This document shows, piece by piece, positions 24,290-36,760 of a stretch of 64,000 nt of DNA; within the stretch, counting starts at the first letter, position 1, and the number at the start of each line of letters is the position of its first letter. Both the position numbers and the translations under genes were made by a program. Origin of the DNA: Phyllostachys edulis (lineage: Eukaryota; Streptophyta; Magnoliopsida; Poales; Poaceae); assembly GCA_036346405.1 (NCBI GenBank), contig CM070562.1, forward strand, positions 66,182,195 to 66,246,194. The letters are read 5' to 3'. The notes beneath the pieces are model-generated. The model had not been told where the DNA came from, made no database searches, and saw only the letters and a program-made list of their open reading frames with translations.

Positions 24290-24420
24290 CTGGAACAAGA
24301 AAAGCCAATCAGGATCTTGAATTGCTAATCAATTCGGCATGATGTATGCAACACATACATCCAAACAGAAAAGGGATCAAAATGAGGAGATAAATTGGTA
24401 GGATACTTGCAGGAAAATAC
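24290..24420 (-). other. Predicted 5'-UTR intron of fimbrin
   Basis: On the minus strand a donor TTGTAG/GTATTT at 24420 and an acceptor TTGTTCCAG/GTCTCC at 24290 would remove 131 nt of the leader, 69 nt upstream of the start codon. A pyrimidine-rich tract precedes the acceptor. This is prediction only. Confidence 0.5.
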
Positions 24421-24488
24421 CTACAACAAGAACAAGAGAACAGATCGTCACCAACCTTTCTGAGAAAAAAAAAAGAGAGATTTTGATT

Positions 24489-24510
24489 TCCTCTCTCTCT
24501 CTCTCTCTCC
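24489..24510. repeat. (CT)n microsatellite in fimbrin leader/promoter
   Basis: An uninterrupted CT run that reads GA on the gene strand, about 270 bp upstream of the ATG. GA/CT tracts are common in plant core promoters and leaders. Confidence 0.8.
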
Positions 24511-24882
24511 AGCGCGCAAATTATTCACTGCATACACATTGCTTCCAGCTCCCAAGCAAACCCCAAGAATCGTGGGGAAGCGGACGTGTGGTTGGATTGC
24601 AGAAAGCCATAAGAGGGAAAGATCTAAAATTTATGCCCGAGAAAGCATCATGGGAGAGACGAAGCTAAAAAAAGGTGGCTCCCTTTTTTTGCCTAGAATA
24701 GCAAAGCAAATGGCCAATCTTGGAAGCTTGAAACTTCGAGTCGCCCTTCTGCCATGAGAAGAAAGAACACCAAGCGTTAGTGGTGGCCAAACAGGCCGCT
24801 CGTGTCACCCGTTTGACTGTGTGGGCCATGCCGTGGCGGCATATGCGAGTTACCGATCAAGCATGGCATAACAGCATCTCGA

Positions 24883-27291
24883 GGAGTGAAAACGGATAGA
24901 ATATGGATGAACAATGATTTTGTGTATTTATTTTTATATTTTTTTCTTAGATGCAGATACGAATATGAATACCCTGGATACGAATACGAATGCGAATAAT
25001 ATCAAATACGAATATGGAGCGAATACGAATCGAAACGAATACGGTCACAGATATTTTTTTCAGAACATAAAAACCCCTTAAATTGCATGCCATAAATTAA
25101 CAAAAACATAAAACTAGTTTGTTTGATGCAAACATTTATGAATTGTTCATATTTTTAGCAATCACACATAACATTGGCACTAGCAAGGTCTATTAATTAG
25201 TTCATCACAAATATAACACTTAGTGTACCACATTTACCTCATAAGCCATAACTCACAAGTCAACATACATAAACTTAGTTCATCATAAAACTTAGTTCAT
25301 CACATACATAAAACTTAGTTCACACTTAGCTTATCACACCTAGTTCATTCATGACATACATAGTTCGATAATACCAAGATAAAATATCTTTAAAAAATGC
25401 ATAGCAGGCTAGAACTAGCAAGATCCCTTATCTCAGATTCGCAAGCATTAAGATCATAGCCACATTTTACAACATAGCGCCCTGCAAAGGGGAACAGATT
25501 CACGAGGTCAGTTACATTTACAGGAACTTCTATGTGGAGTGCCTTTGTCCCTAGCTTCTAACCTACAGACAGCTCCTTTGATCTTTTATTGTTGTGTAGT
25601 GAACATAGGAATGTGAAAAAGACCCTCAACAAGAAATTTGAGCTCCATATTTCTAACAGGCAAGAAAAGAAGAGATTTTGGCTTCCAATTGGCATGGATA
25701 TGGTACACGAATTTACATCATGGATATCAGAAATTGTAGTTTCTTAGCTCCATAATTACATGTTAGCAAGAATTAACTATTAAAGTTGTTGGGTGATCAA
25801 GACCATGAGCACCAAAATACAGGACACTAATCTTGGTTCTTTTCCTTCTTCTACACTAATCATGATTCCACAATTCTAAAGTAAGTGATATGAAGATACT
25901 GCTACTTCCAGTTATAGAATCCATCACAAATCTAGCACAAGACAATAGAGGGAATACATAAGATATCAATGAGGCATTCATATTCTATAAACTACAAAGA
26001 TAATATGCATACATGCCCAAAGCTAGATGTTTGGAATATGTAATCCGAACATTTCAACAAATCTAGTCCACTTTTAAAATTACTAGGGTTCTAGCATTTG
26101 CAAATGATCAAATTAGGTGCCAATGCCACCCCATAAGAAGAGAATATCCATAAAATTACATGTTGACAGAATGTGGTTACACAAGATCAATAGCTACAAG
26201 CCTACAAGTTCTGAACTTCTTCCTTCAACATAGAGAAATCATCAGCAGACAATAGCTCTAACTCTAAGCCATGCACTTGTGTAAATGGTGACTAATCAAC
26301 CAACCAATACGCATAACATTATTATTGAAACTCTAAGCTTAACCACTACACATAACTGTCAGGATTTTTGTTTAAATCAATCAATCAATGGCTTCCTTTG
26401 TTCCTCACCAGCAATAGACTTTAGTCGGGACTCGGGATGGATCTCCTCTCCCAACACCACACCAATTCAATCCAGCAATAGAGATCAGTCTAGTTTCCAA
26501 CAAGATTCAGTTTTTGGTCTGGGCTCACGCTATAGCAAGATTCAGTTCGGTTGAAGAAGAATCTCAAGAAATCAGGATTCAGGAGAACAGGGTGGGTTGC
26601 TTACCTTCGGAGAACAAGGCCGGTGAGGTGGCTGCGGGCGGAACCGGTGGGCCGGTGAGGTGGCCGGCGGGGAGGTGAGGTCGCCACTGGGGTATCCGAC
26701 GTGCACTGGGGCGGGTGAGGTGGCCGACGGGGAGGCAAGGTGGCCTTGGGTGGAGGCCGGTGAGTTGGTCACGGGCGAAGTTGGCGGAGGCCGGTGAAGT
26801 GGCCGGCAGGGAGGCGAGGTCGCCATGGGGGGATCTGACGGCTGACACGCACTGGGGTGGGTGAGGTGGCCAGCAGGGAGGCATGGTGGCCTCAGGCGGA
26901 GCCGACGGAGGCCGGTGAGGTGGCCGTGAGCAGAGCCGGCGGGCCGGTGAGGTGGCCGGCGGGGAGGCGAGGCTGTGCCGAGTGCCGACTCGGTGACGGC
27001 GCGTGTGGTGCACTGGTGCGCGCATGAGGCACAAACCCTAAATCCTAATGAGTAAAGAGTAACGATGCCTGATGCTGACGGGCCGGTCCGCCGGTGGGCA
27101 GTGGCAATGGGCTACATGCCGGATATCCGGATCTCTTTTATTCGAATAATCCGTATTTGTTTCCGTTTCCGAAAAAAATATCCGTATTCGTTTCCGATTC
27201 GAGAATTATCCGAGAAAAATCCGATCCGGGACTATCCGAATCTGTTTTCGTCCAGATCGGACGAAAACTATCCGATCCGTTTTCACCCCTA
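24883..27291. mobile_element. Non-autonomous hAT element, 2.4 kb, 8-bp TSD
   Basis: The left end GGAGTGAAAACGG and the complement of the right end TAGGGGTGAAAACGG are inverted repeats, and both are followed by cgaatacgaat / attcgtat-rich subterminal repeats (24955-25060 and 27120-27285). Flanks are CATCTCGA (24875-24882) and CATCTCGG (27292-27299), a 7/8 match of the size hAT elements make. No transposase is seen. It includes acataaaacttagttca-type repeats (25260-25370) and a GC-rich repeat at 26620-26990. Confidence 0.82.
26620..26990. repeat. GC-rich minisatellite-like repeat
   Basis: Irregular copies of gccggtgaggtggccggcgg with ggggaggcgaggtcgcc follow each other. The minus-strand frames over it (rich in Pro, Ala, Ser, His) are by-products of the repeat. 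Confidence 0.75.
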
Positions 27292-27660
27292 CATCTCGGG
27301 TCATGCTGAGCCGAGCACAGTTAGCTCGACAGATCGTGCTCGGTTCATGTCGTCTGTTTTGGTCTGAAATTTTTTTTTAAAAAAATCAAAACAGAAAAAT
27401 ATGTATAATTCAAAAATAAATATGAAAATTGTAAAAAAAGACAAATATATTGAAAATGTAATAAAGAGCTTTATTAATGTTTACATGGTTGTCTCGTTAA
27501 AACATTCGCCAAGTAAAAACTCAACATAAGAAAACCTTAACAAAGGAAAAGGAGTACAACCTATAGCTCGCATACATCCATGTTCTAAGTGTTGTTGTCT
27601 AGATACAGATTTTCGAACACCTTCGACAACTCTGGATTTTCTACATAGTAGTGTCCGTGC

Positions 27661-29678
27661 ATCAACTTGTTCCTAGCCCTTCACAGTTAGAAGTATCACC
27701 ACTATCTCACTTGAGAGATGTGTTCTTCTCTCCTCCAATATTTTTCCAAAAAGACTACAAGCAAACTCAGAGGAAACCACCGAGACAGAAACAACTAACA
27801 CATCACGTGCAAATATGGATAGCACATGATATGTTAACTTATGGCTATGCCACCGTTGCAAAATTTCCAAGTCTTCTGAGTTGAAATCCATTATATCGAT
27901 GTCCAAATAGGTGGATAGTTCTCCACTCCTTGGGTGAGAGGTTGGTCTTGGTTGAGAATGTGCCGGTGTAGAACCCATGAACCTGGAGGAAGAACCTGAA
28001 CACCAGATCTCGCCTCACAAATTTATCTTGTTACCTGAGGTGGGTGGTGGTAGAGGTCATTGCAAGCGAACTCCCTGAAACTTATTTTCATACCTTTAAA
28101 AAATCTTGGTAAATCTAGAACAAACATCTGCAAATTAGTTAGAATAGTCTAGACTTGTAGCATCACTAAGAAGATCAAGAACATTAGCCAATCCTTGAAT
28201 TTTAGCTCTAGGATCTAAACTAAATGCAAATGCATATATGAAAGGATTTCTCTTCAATATTTCAGGTATTTTGTTTTCATAGCAATAATAGCCTATCATA
28301 AAACTATGTCATTTTCATATATCTTGAACTGTGTAGCAATATGTAGAATACTATGCATAATTATAGGAGATGTTGGATAATACACAGCGGACAAAGCAGC
28401 AATGGCTTCATAAAGTATTTCCAAAAACTGAAGTATCTTCTTAACAACCAACCAATGTTGCTCAGTTAATAGTACACTACCATCAGTGCTTTGATAGTTC
28501 GTTTGAATAAAAACAAAAAATGTGCTCTTACATGGTAAAATACTCTTAAGCATCAAATAAGTAGAGTTCCATCTTACCGGTACGTCTAAACCACATTTTC
28601 TTGGACATACATTCATTGCCATGTATAAGTTCTTATATGCTGCGATTCCAACGTCATAATTATTCACAAAAGATATCGTATCGTGGAAAGCTTTAATATA
28701 CAAACTCAACCTCTTCAAACCGCATTTTACTATAAGGTTAATAATATGACAAGTGGATCGCTGATGTAGTAAGAATGAATCGGCGTATGTACTCAACATT
28801 GGAGTAAGAATATCCATTGCCCTAGGGTTTGAAACAGTATTGTCTAAAGTAATTGAGAATATTTTGTTTGTAAGACTAAAGTCTTTCACAACTTTGATGA
28901 TGATGTTCACAATATTCTCACTCGTATGTGCTACATCAATTAATTTGAAATCTATAATTCTTTTCTCTATTCCCCAGTTGTTATTAACATAATGAGCAAC
29001 TATACTAAGATAATCCTCCCTAGACTGACCACTCTATGTGTTCGAGGTCACGGCCACTGAAAATACGCACGTACTAAATAGTTCCTTTAATTTATCACGT
29101 TGTTCATTATAGTATTTAACTAGATCCCTAATTGTTGTCTATCTAGAAACGGTAGAAAATCTAAGATTATGCACAATCCATATGTAAGTTTCAAAAGTTG
29201 TAAACTCCACAAAGCCTAAAGGTAAATCCTCATAAGCAATTAAACGACAAAGAGATTGACTGGCTACCTTAGGATTGTAGTCCCAGCTACGCACCGTACT
29301 GTCGAGGTTGTACTGCAGCTGCATATGCCTCATTGCTATTCCTTGCTTAGCCTTACATCTTGCAACATGTCTAAGCAAGTGCTCCGTTCCACCAGAAGAC
29401 TTCGCAGACAATTCACGATGATAAATTTTACAAACAGCATATAGTATCTTAAATCCTTGTGCGTCTTCCTTGGTTGTCCTGTCGAAATTCTCCCAAACTC
29501 CCGATGTACTCATCCTGGATCTCTTTGCTTCGGTCGTTGCCGAGCTTGATGATGGTACTCCTCCTTGCCCTTTAGGTAATAAGTTTGGTTGGTTTGAGGC
29601 GGCGACATTCTCGAAGGATGCAATATCCTCCGGAGAAATTCCGTAATCACCAAGAGCAAAGCTATTATAATTTTCCAT
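27661..29678 (-). pseudogene. hAT transposase pseudogene (BED finger, dimerisation domain)
   Basis: The product would cut and paste hAT DNA. The N-terminal piece (29678-29139) holds a BED-type zinc finger: SGVWENFDR, then the CKIYH segment and GTEHLLRHVARC; the first Cys pair is altered (AVCKIYH where C-x2-C is usual). The middle piece (28910-28296) has ITLDNTVSNPRAMD, FHDTISFV and the conserved LDVPVRWNSTYLML of the RNase-H-like core. The C-terminal piece (27978-27673) is the hAT dimerisation domain: LEILQRWHSHKLTYHVLS, then IFARDVLVVSVSVVSSEFA and ILEERRTHLS. Stops at 29139 and between 28290 and 27980 and a missing central stretch make it non-functional. Confidence 0.9.
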
Positions 29679-29907
29679 AACAAAAATTGCAAAATGAGAA
29701 CATACACAATTGTTTCTTTCATCTTAGCATAACAAATAATAACAATAAAATATGCAAAAAAAAAAATATTGTACCTCTTTTTCTGCTAAAATTTGAATTT
29801 TCCAAAATTTGACACAATTTTTTTGAATTTTACCAAATTATCTCACAATGAATCTAAATTTGCACAACAAAAATCGTAAGAGAGATTGAGGAATGGATGG
29901 GTGCTGA

Positions 29908-30401
29908 ATGAGGGGAGTATGGTGGCTATTTATAGAAAACATTTTTGTTTTTTTTAAATTTTATTGCTATTTTAAACCACCCAACGACCCATCATGCCAC
30001 AAGGTCCCAACGGCCATAAACGTGCCAGCACCATGCTGTGCCGGCCTAGGCACCCCTCCCCTTATCCCTGCCGCGCCCCACATACAACCGTCATGTCGCG
30101 CCCCCACCGCGCCTGCCCAGCATTGGGCCCGCGTCGTGCCCACGCCATGCCACCACCGTGCTAGCTCCCTGTTGCCGCCATGCCACGCTGTCATGCCCGG
30201 GTCATTCCTAGCCTGGCACGGCACTATGCATGTCGTGTCGTATCGACCTGCTAGGCTGGGGTGTGGACCCAAGCACGGTAGGGACGCTCGGACCATGCTA
30301 GCCCGGCCCAGCTACAGTGTGGCCAGGGTTATGCCCAGGCCGAATCAATAGTGTCATGCTTTGGGCCAGTCCGGGAGGCATGGTCCATCTGGCCACCTCT
30401 A
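29908..30401. other. GC-rich subterminal region of the hAT element
   Basis: Short ccatgccgcgcc-like and tgtcgtgcc-like repeats cover 29990-30300. Open frames on both strands here are compositional and are not genes. Confidence 0.6.
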
Positions 30402-30959
30402 CATTTGGAGCATAGGTGACATCTAACAAATATGGGCTTTTTACGATTTGTTTTAAATAATACATCTTTAATAAAATTACAAAAAAATGGCTATTTAATA
30501 AAACTATAAAAATAGGCTTATGTCGCCGTTTCAAATTGTGAAATGGCCCTATCGACATTTGGATTGGCGGTAGGAGCCCTGTCGTCACGCAAACAGTATG
30601 AAATGTCTCTATAGACATTTGGAATGGTGGTAGAGACGTAAGTCGCCATTTTTTTACAAAAAAAATAAAATTAGCGGTAAACAGAAACACAAATTAGGTG
30701 CTTACATTGTTCATAATAAGAAACAAAAACAAAAAGTAATAAGAAACAATATTAGCGATAGTACATAGCTTGCACAGAATAATTCGAGGTACGACATAAC
30801 ATCAGTATATCGGACAACACAACTAAATAGGACATACATCATCACATAGTTGTTCGACAAATCACAATGATAGAAAGTAAAACATTCATCACAACACACT
30901 TCAATAAAATAAAACATCCCGTGGCCGCCACCTCCACGTCCGCCAAGTCAACCTCCACG

Positions 30960-31486
30960 GTGCCCGCCTCAAGTGGGGGCGATCGGATGAGGTCACCACG
31001 GCGTCGTCGGGACTGCCGACCTCTCCTTCATGTTGTTCATTTCTCACATGGCAATACTTGAAGGTATGCTCGGATTCCCTACCGATAGAGCACTTCTTCG
31101 TACAACATCCGACTTCCGATCCATCCATGCCGTTCCTGATATGTCGCCTCAGCCGCTGGCCAACCAGTCCCTTCAGCCTATCAATGTTGGCAGCCCATAT
31201 CTACTCCTACTAGGTAGGATGACTAGTGAAATGGACAGCCAAGCTGTAACCATATAGCTCTACACTCCAAGCTAGCATCACTTCTTCCTTGGTGAAATAT
31301 TCAGAATGGTATTGGCTAGGATGCTGCGCCAACATCGAACATGTGGCTATCACATGTGAGCATGGCCTATGCAGAAGAAGTAGCTTGTTGCAAGTGCATA
31401 TGCAACGAGTGCGGCCAAGCATGCACTCGTGGATGATCCTCTCACTGTTCGTCCTGCGATGTCCTTTCTTGATGTGGATCAAACCT
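30960..31486 (-). pseudogene. MULE transposase C-terminus (SWIM finger, zinc knuckle)
   Basis: The frame 31482-31210 shows HRRTNSERIIHECMLGRTRC and then a SWIM-type finger: CICTCNKLLLLHRPCSHVIA (C-x-C...C-x-H), followed by HSEYFTKEEVMLAWSVELYG, the usual text after the SWIM finger in plant MURA proteins. Downstream, after a stop, KKCSIGRESEHTFKYC (31090-31040) is a CCHC-like knuckle. It is the tail of the transposase whose N-terminal two thirds lie at 32915-34367. Confidence 0.85.
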
Positions 31487-32914
31487 CCTGATGAGATTCA
31501 ATCCGTTAGTTGCCCAATCTTTCACGGTGGAACAACAAACTCACAAACCAATTCAGTTGAATTGAATTGCAAGAAAATTAGCACACTCACAAACCAATCT
31601 AATAGATTGAATTACAAGTATTGTAGTAGCCTCGGCAAATAGCACCCACGTATGAACAATACCATGCATGAATTGTACTCAAACTCTTGATCTCTCTCTC
31701 TCTCTCTCAATCTCTCTCAACTCAACTCAAGAACACACGATATGCGCTAAAAACAACTTTTTTGAATTTTATTATCTAAATCATAACTTGTTCTTTCTGT
31801 AACTTTACATGGTGCGCCCATGGGGCTTAAATAGCTTCCTAAGCAAGCACAATTGCTCTCAGATGAATAGTACATGTGAATAGTATCCAAAACTAACTCA
31901 ACCTCCTAAACACACACAACTCAAACTCTCTTATTTTCGAAATCTACCACGCGTGAACAGTACACATGAATAGTATCCAAAACCAACTCAACCTCTTAAA
32001 TGCACACAACTCAAACTCTCCTATTTTCGGAATCTACCATGTGTGAATAGTACACATGAATAGTGTCCAAAACCAACTCAATCAATCTAGTATCCTATTC
32101 GGACTCTTTGCAAAATAGAAAATTACATGCAATTTTCGGATAGTCCAATAAGAACTATATTTGGATATTGGAATCCAAACTGAACCAATATGTATTCCAT
32201 GCTCCTTCATATCTTCTGATGCGTCGTCTTCTTTTCAATGGTAGGTGGCCCCTAACCTAAGGCACACAAGGAAAGGAACTCACGTAGAGAAGGGTTCACA
32301 TGTACCAATTCCAATCCGAATAGATTATCCCTAATTCATTGCCTTTTAATCTGATGTGATTTTGTTTTATCTCTTGGAAACGTGTCGAAGAAGGACTCCC
32401 TTTTGATTCGGATTCTTGCTTTGTTTTGTACCGCAGCATTTGCATGCACCAGCCCATGTGTCGCCCCATTAGCAACCGCATGGACAGAAGCCTCTTTTCT
32501 TTCCTCCTTCTCGACAACAGCCTTGCTAATATCATGCTCACTATTTTTATAAAGTATTAAACCTGGAATAACAGAAACATTAGTTAAAGATAATATGTCT
32601 TCATCATCCTCCCCTTCTTCAAGAGAAATCATCCTCGGTTTCGAGTTCATCTCCAAGCCTTCATCAACTTGTATGGTGACTAAGAAATCTTTAGCAGGTT
32701 CGGCCTTCTCCTAACGTGTAGCTTCTTCTCGTTCTTTTCTGTTAGACAAACGCATCTTCCACCTTTCTTCAAAAATTGGCGTGGCTATGGCACGTAGCAC
32801 GAGCGATCTACTCTTCCAAATGAAAGAGCAACTTTGTGTGCGCACGTCAACATCGTTTTCACGGCACCATGGCCTACCCAATAACATATGACAAGACACC
32901 ATAGGTACTGGGAA
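31486..32914 (-). mobile_element. Ty3/gypsy fragment inside the MULE
   Basis: Minus-strand text VPMVSCHMLLGRPWC and CSFIWKSRSLVL (about 32905-32780) is the end of a gypsy protease region, where plant elements read CHLLLGRPWQ. It is followed by an acidic linker (EEGEDDEDILSLTN) and noncoding LTR-like DNA (31490-32290) with three gtgaatagtacacatgaatagt-type repeats. It takes the place of about 250 transposase residues, so the insertion came with a deletion. A (CT)n run lies at 31691-31716. Confidence 0.7.
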
Positions 32915-34367
32915 ACCATAACCAACTGTCGGTGTTCTCGCTTTCGAAGAATGCAAACGCCACGGGAAGAACCTGGTTTTTCCGGTCTGTTGCAATTGCA
33001 GTAAGTATTTGCCCCTTGTACTTTCTATTCAGGAACGCGTCATCCACGCACAAGATTGGACGGCAATGCCGGAATGCATTGAGGCATACACCAAAGGCGA
33101 AGAATGCTCGCTTCAGTACCTTCTTCCTGGCAAACAGCGGATACGTGGAATCTTGAATCTCGACATGAGTATCGGGATCCATGTCCTATATGAATCGGAG
33201 TTGACCGGACAAGTTGTGATAGGAGTCCTCGAATGTATCGAACCTTGCTTCCAAAGCCTTCTGCTTTGCCCTTCACACCTTAGCATAATTGATTGTGTAC
33301 TGGAACCTTGACTCTATTGCCCGAATGATAGATTGTGACTCGAAGTCCAGGTTATCCTCGATCTCGCCATACATGGCATTCGCAATGAAGCCTGATGACA
33401 GGTTCTTGTGGAATTGCATTGATTTAGAGACGACACATATGTGAGGAATTACTATAAAGCATTTCCAGTAGGTGTCCTCCTTAGGCAGGAATACATGCAC
33501 TCGCCATGGACATCCCTCTATCTCACACTTCATGTCATAGCACCTTGTGTTAGACTTCACTACCATGAATGTCCGTCGTAGTGACAAGGCCCAGAATTTC
33601 ACAACTTCCTACACCGCCTCCTTGCATTTGTATATGGCTCCTTGACTGACCTCATTCTGGTGGTACTCCCATGGTGCACGAGATTCTTCATCCACGATGA
33701 GGTTGTCGAATTGGTATGTGTTCCATTCAGATGGAAGCGCCTGCTGTTCCCCACCATCCTCGCCATCCGAATCTTCATCTTCCAACAATGCCTCGTAGTC
33801 CTGGTTTGCGAGTGCCACCCTTTCAACTAGGGCTTTGATCTCCTCACCTTCATCTGCAATCCCACTAGCTTCACAGACCAAAGGAGCTTCTTCGACCCCG
33901 TCTTCATCAACGATATCAGCAACTCCCTGACCTTTGGCTATTGTGTGCGCCGCGATGTGGTTGGAGTATCCAACTTCTTCGGCATCACCACCAACTATCC
34001 CTTGTTTAACCACACATGCAGGCGAAACTTTGACATATGTTTGGGCCAAAAGGACCAAATCCCACCCGCGCTCACTCGCCATGCTTATGTATGACTGCCA
34101 TGACCTCGTTCCCTTCAACTGCACTAACTCCCAATGTGTGCCATGTGGTGCCTGGGTGGCAACACAACTCAATTTCAGATCATTCATAGCATGGTCCAAC
34201 TCGAAGGTGTAATACAACCACTACATCACAGCGTCCCATGTATGCTGCTTTGGTCTTGTTAGGCTGACGGCCATCAATTGGAAAAAAAAACGCAAATCAA
34301 CCCCCTCGGGACCCTCCAGAATAGTTTCTTGACTGTAGTAAATTTTGAAATTGATTGCGTCCGACAT
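32915..34367 (-). pseudogene. MULE transposase N-terminus and DDE start
   Basis: Beginning at ATG 34365-34367 (MSDAINFKIYYSQETILEG) the frame follows the plant MURA N-terminal pattern, with a stop soon after (near 34219). The next frame (34217-33609) has a long acidic linker (LLEDEDSDGEDGGEQ). The MuDR-type DNA-binding region follows: NTRCYDMKCEIEGCPWRVHV (near 33540-33480). The start of the MULE catalytic domain is at 33080-32925: CRPILCVDDAFLNRKYKGQI, then VLPVAFAFFESENTDSWLWF. The sequence switches to gypsy DNA right after DSWLWF. Stops at about 33599 and 33270 also break it. Confidence 0.88.
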
Positions 34368-34942
34368 ATTCGATGTACTACACCATAAATAAGATTTATA
34401 CGGTGAACCACATATCTCAAACTAAACTACACACACCTAAAAGAATGTACTATAACATGCTACACTACATAACCATACATCTAAAACTATCTAATCCATT
34501 CAGTTATAAAAAAATACCCACAAGGTGGACGACCAGACAGACAACGCTTCTCTCACTCCTCTCCTCCTCTCTGCTCCTCTCCCTTCCCTCCCCTCTTTCT
34601 CTATTTTTTGGAATAAAAGTGAATTTTGGCCCAATTTTTGAGCCTATTATAGGGATATTGTGTCGTCATTCCAAATGATGACACGATCTTACGAGGTCTA
34701 TATCGCTATTTGGAATGACAATTTGCCTAGAAATTTAGGCAAATCGTCGTCCAAAATTGCAACATAGGCATTTTATACTGTTTGGATGGCAACAGGGCTC
34801 CTATCGCCAATCTAAATGACGACATGGTCATTTCGCTATTTGAAACGGCGATAGAATCCTAGTTTTGTAATTTTATTATACATGCATTTTATTTGTGTAA
34901 TTCTATTAAAAATGTATTATTTTAAAAATGTGCCTTTTCCCC

Positions 34943-35521
34943 ATCCGCTGGGCCTCTGCGTAATACGTGGGCCAATGAGCTCGATGAGGATGAGCGCCTA
35001 ACTAGGTGTCTCTTACCCGGCCCATAAAACTTCTGGGCCAAATTTAGGCAGAACAACAAACAAGCGTGTCACCGAGCCTCTCCTTTCCTTTTCGTTTTTC
35101 CTCTTCTTGTGTTGTAAAGTTGTAAGTCATGTGCTTCGTATTCGAGAGTTCGAGTGATCTTACAGCGACAACTGAGAACGGAAGAATTTTTGCACGCTTA
35201 GCCTCCATCCCATCCCATGCTCCTCCTCTGCCATCTCCTCCCCAACATCCATCGTCGGTACATCGTCGCCACCCTACTGTTGTTGTCGCCTCCAGTACCC
35301 ACACCGCCACACAAGACGAACGGCGCCGTGACACCTCGTCGTTAATCTTAAGTGGAGAGTGGCACCGGTGCACGTCGCGCGGTCGGGTTCGCCGGAGCCG
35401 AAGTAAGAGCTGGGCCGCACGACTCTCATAGCACACTGAGTTTTTCAAAAAAATTACTCCACCGGTGGATAGCGAATCCGTAGTTAAAAATGCAACGTCC
35501 ATTGAGCGGACAATTTGAACA
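34943..35521. other. Unassigned, possible leader of a lost gene
   Basis: This GC-rich segment between two MULEs has an open frame at 35129-35431 rich in Ser, Pro and Arg. No family is recognised and no continuation exists beyond the Pack-MULE border. I would not call a gene. Confidence 0.4.
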
Positions 35522-36009
35522 GGGGGAATTCATTATTTGCCCTTAGCTTAGTTGCGTTTTCAGATTTTGCCTCTCTTTCCGATGTAATACATTTTTTGCC
35601 CTCCAGTTAGTCTGTTTCTTCGTTATTTGCCCTCTTTACATTATTTTAATCATATCCGGCTGTTTTCCTGTCACCAGCCACGTGAAATGACCGTCTTACC
35701 CTCCGCTATCAGGCGCATCTCATTCCATTCCATTCCTCCTCCTCCCGCTCCACTCGCCGCCTCGCCCAAATCGAAGCACACGGCGAGAATCCAATGACCC
35801 GCCCTCTCGAACCATACTACCCTCACACCGGTCATCTCGATTCTTGGAGATGGCCACCTAGTTAGTGCACGGCGGCACTGGAGACATCGATTGTCGCTTC
35901 AAAGAAGAAGCGCAGCAAAGACCCGGTCGGTGCAGCTTGTCTTCGGCGCCACAGAAGTCGAGGATCGCGACCCGCCGCCTTCCCTTCGTCACGCGGTCGT
36001 GGATAGCGT

Positions 36010-36760
36010 ATGATTCATAACATGGAAAGGAAAGAGTACCGCTTAGGAAGTTGCGACGAGTACTTGATGGAGCCGATCCGTGGAAGCTTGTTACAATTGT
36101 CGGAGACAGATGAGCTCAGAGAGTAGCCTTCGCAAGATGCATGACATTGTGCGTGAGTTGGCTCTCTTGCTCCGTGAAAGAGATGTTTGGCTTGATAGAT
36201 GAAGATCATCAAATAGATCAAAAGGAAGATGTCCGCCGCTTGTTGATATCAAAGAGCAACAAGCACATCGGATCAAGCATGGAATTTCTCACCTCCGCAT
36301 TTCCATTGCTACTAATGGATCTCGCACACCCAGATTTGCTAAAATCATTATAGCCATGTCAACGCACCTTGTCGTTCGGAGATGCGGATTCACCCATTAA
36401 TACAATTCTAGAAAACATCGGGAGTTGTTCAACCGCACTATCTTGGGTTCGGAGGACCAAGGTGAAATCCTTCCAAAGTCGATCGAGAAGCTCACCAACT
36501 GAAACTCTGGACTTGAAATACACTGAGGTCGATGAACTACCTAAGGAGATTAGCAGCTGAAGACGCTGAGGCACTTATTCGCCGAGAAGCTCATTGATCC
36601 TAGTCGCAAATTGTTCAGATACTTCAAAGGTGTTCAACTGCCACATGGATTCTCACACCTGGAGGAAATTCAGAGCCTTGAAACAATTGAAGCAACCAAG
36701 GACTCCATCGAGCAGTTGGAGCGTCTGATTGCACTAAGAACCTTGTCGCTCGCGTCCTTG
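36010..36760 (+). pseudogene. Captured NLR (CC-NBS-LRR) resistance-gene fragment
   Basis: In their source, NLR proteins sense pathogens. The readable pieces follow the order of plant CNL proteins: CDEYLMEPI then LLQLSETDEL (36050-36115, winged-helix end of the NB-ARC region), KMHDIVRELALLLRERDVW (36137-36195, the conserved MHD motif), SHLR (near 36290) and LPKSIEKLTN (36470-36500). From 36550 comes LKTLRHLFAEKLIDPSRKLF, then FRYFKGVQLPHG and SLETIEATKDS of the LRR region. At least five frameshifts or stops separate them. P-loop and kinase-2 are absent. The fragment sits inside the Pack-MULE inverted repeats, so it is a transduplicate. Confidence 0.82.

Larger units (their letters stand above)
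24778..30401 (-). mobile_element. hAT transposon with decayed transposase, interrupted by another hAT
   Basis: The left end TAGTGGTGGCCAAACAGGCC and the complement of the right end TAGAGGTGGCCAGATGGACC form terminal inverted repeats of the hAT type seen in grasses. Both ends are followed by GC-rich catgccgtg-like subterminal text. A broken hAT transposase lies inside at 27661-29678. The 8-bp flanks do not match, so the exact ends are less certain than the identity. A second hAT sits at 24883-27291. The whole insertion starts about 560 bp upstream of the fimbrin ATG. Confidence 0.7.
30434..34942 (-). mobile_element. Mutator-like element (MULE), degraded, 4.5 kb
   Basis: The left arm (30434 to about 30640) and right arm (about 34740 to 34942) are diverged inverted repeats: both have TTTTAAA-TAATACAT near the tip, a taataaaattaca block, and ATTGGCG(A/G)TAGGAGCCCTGT. 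A MURA-type transposase lies inside on the minus strand. I could not recognise matching 9-bp flanks. The centre was replaced by a gypsy fragment (31486-32914). Confidence 0.82.

Noticed and set aside
26572..27034. Pro/Ala/Ser-rich minus-strand frames
   Set aside because: They are translations of a GC-rich tandem repeat inside a hAT element.
27661..29678. Domesticated hAT transposase
   Set aside because: Stops and lost core text; no sign of a preserved frame.
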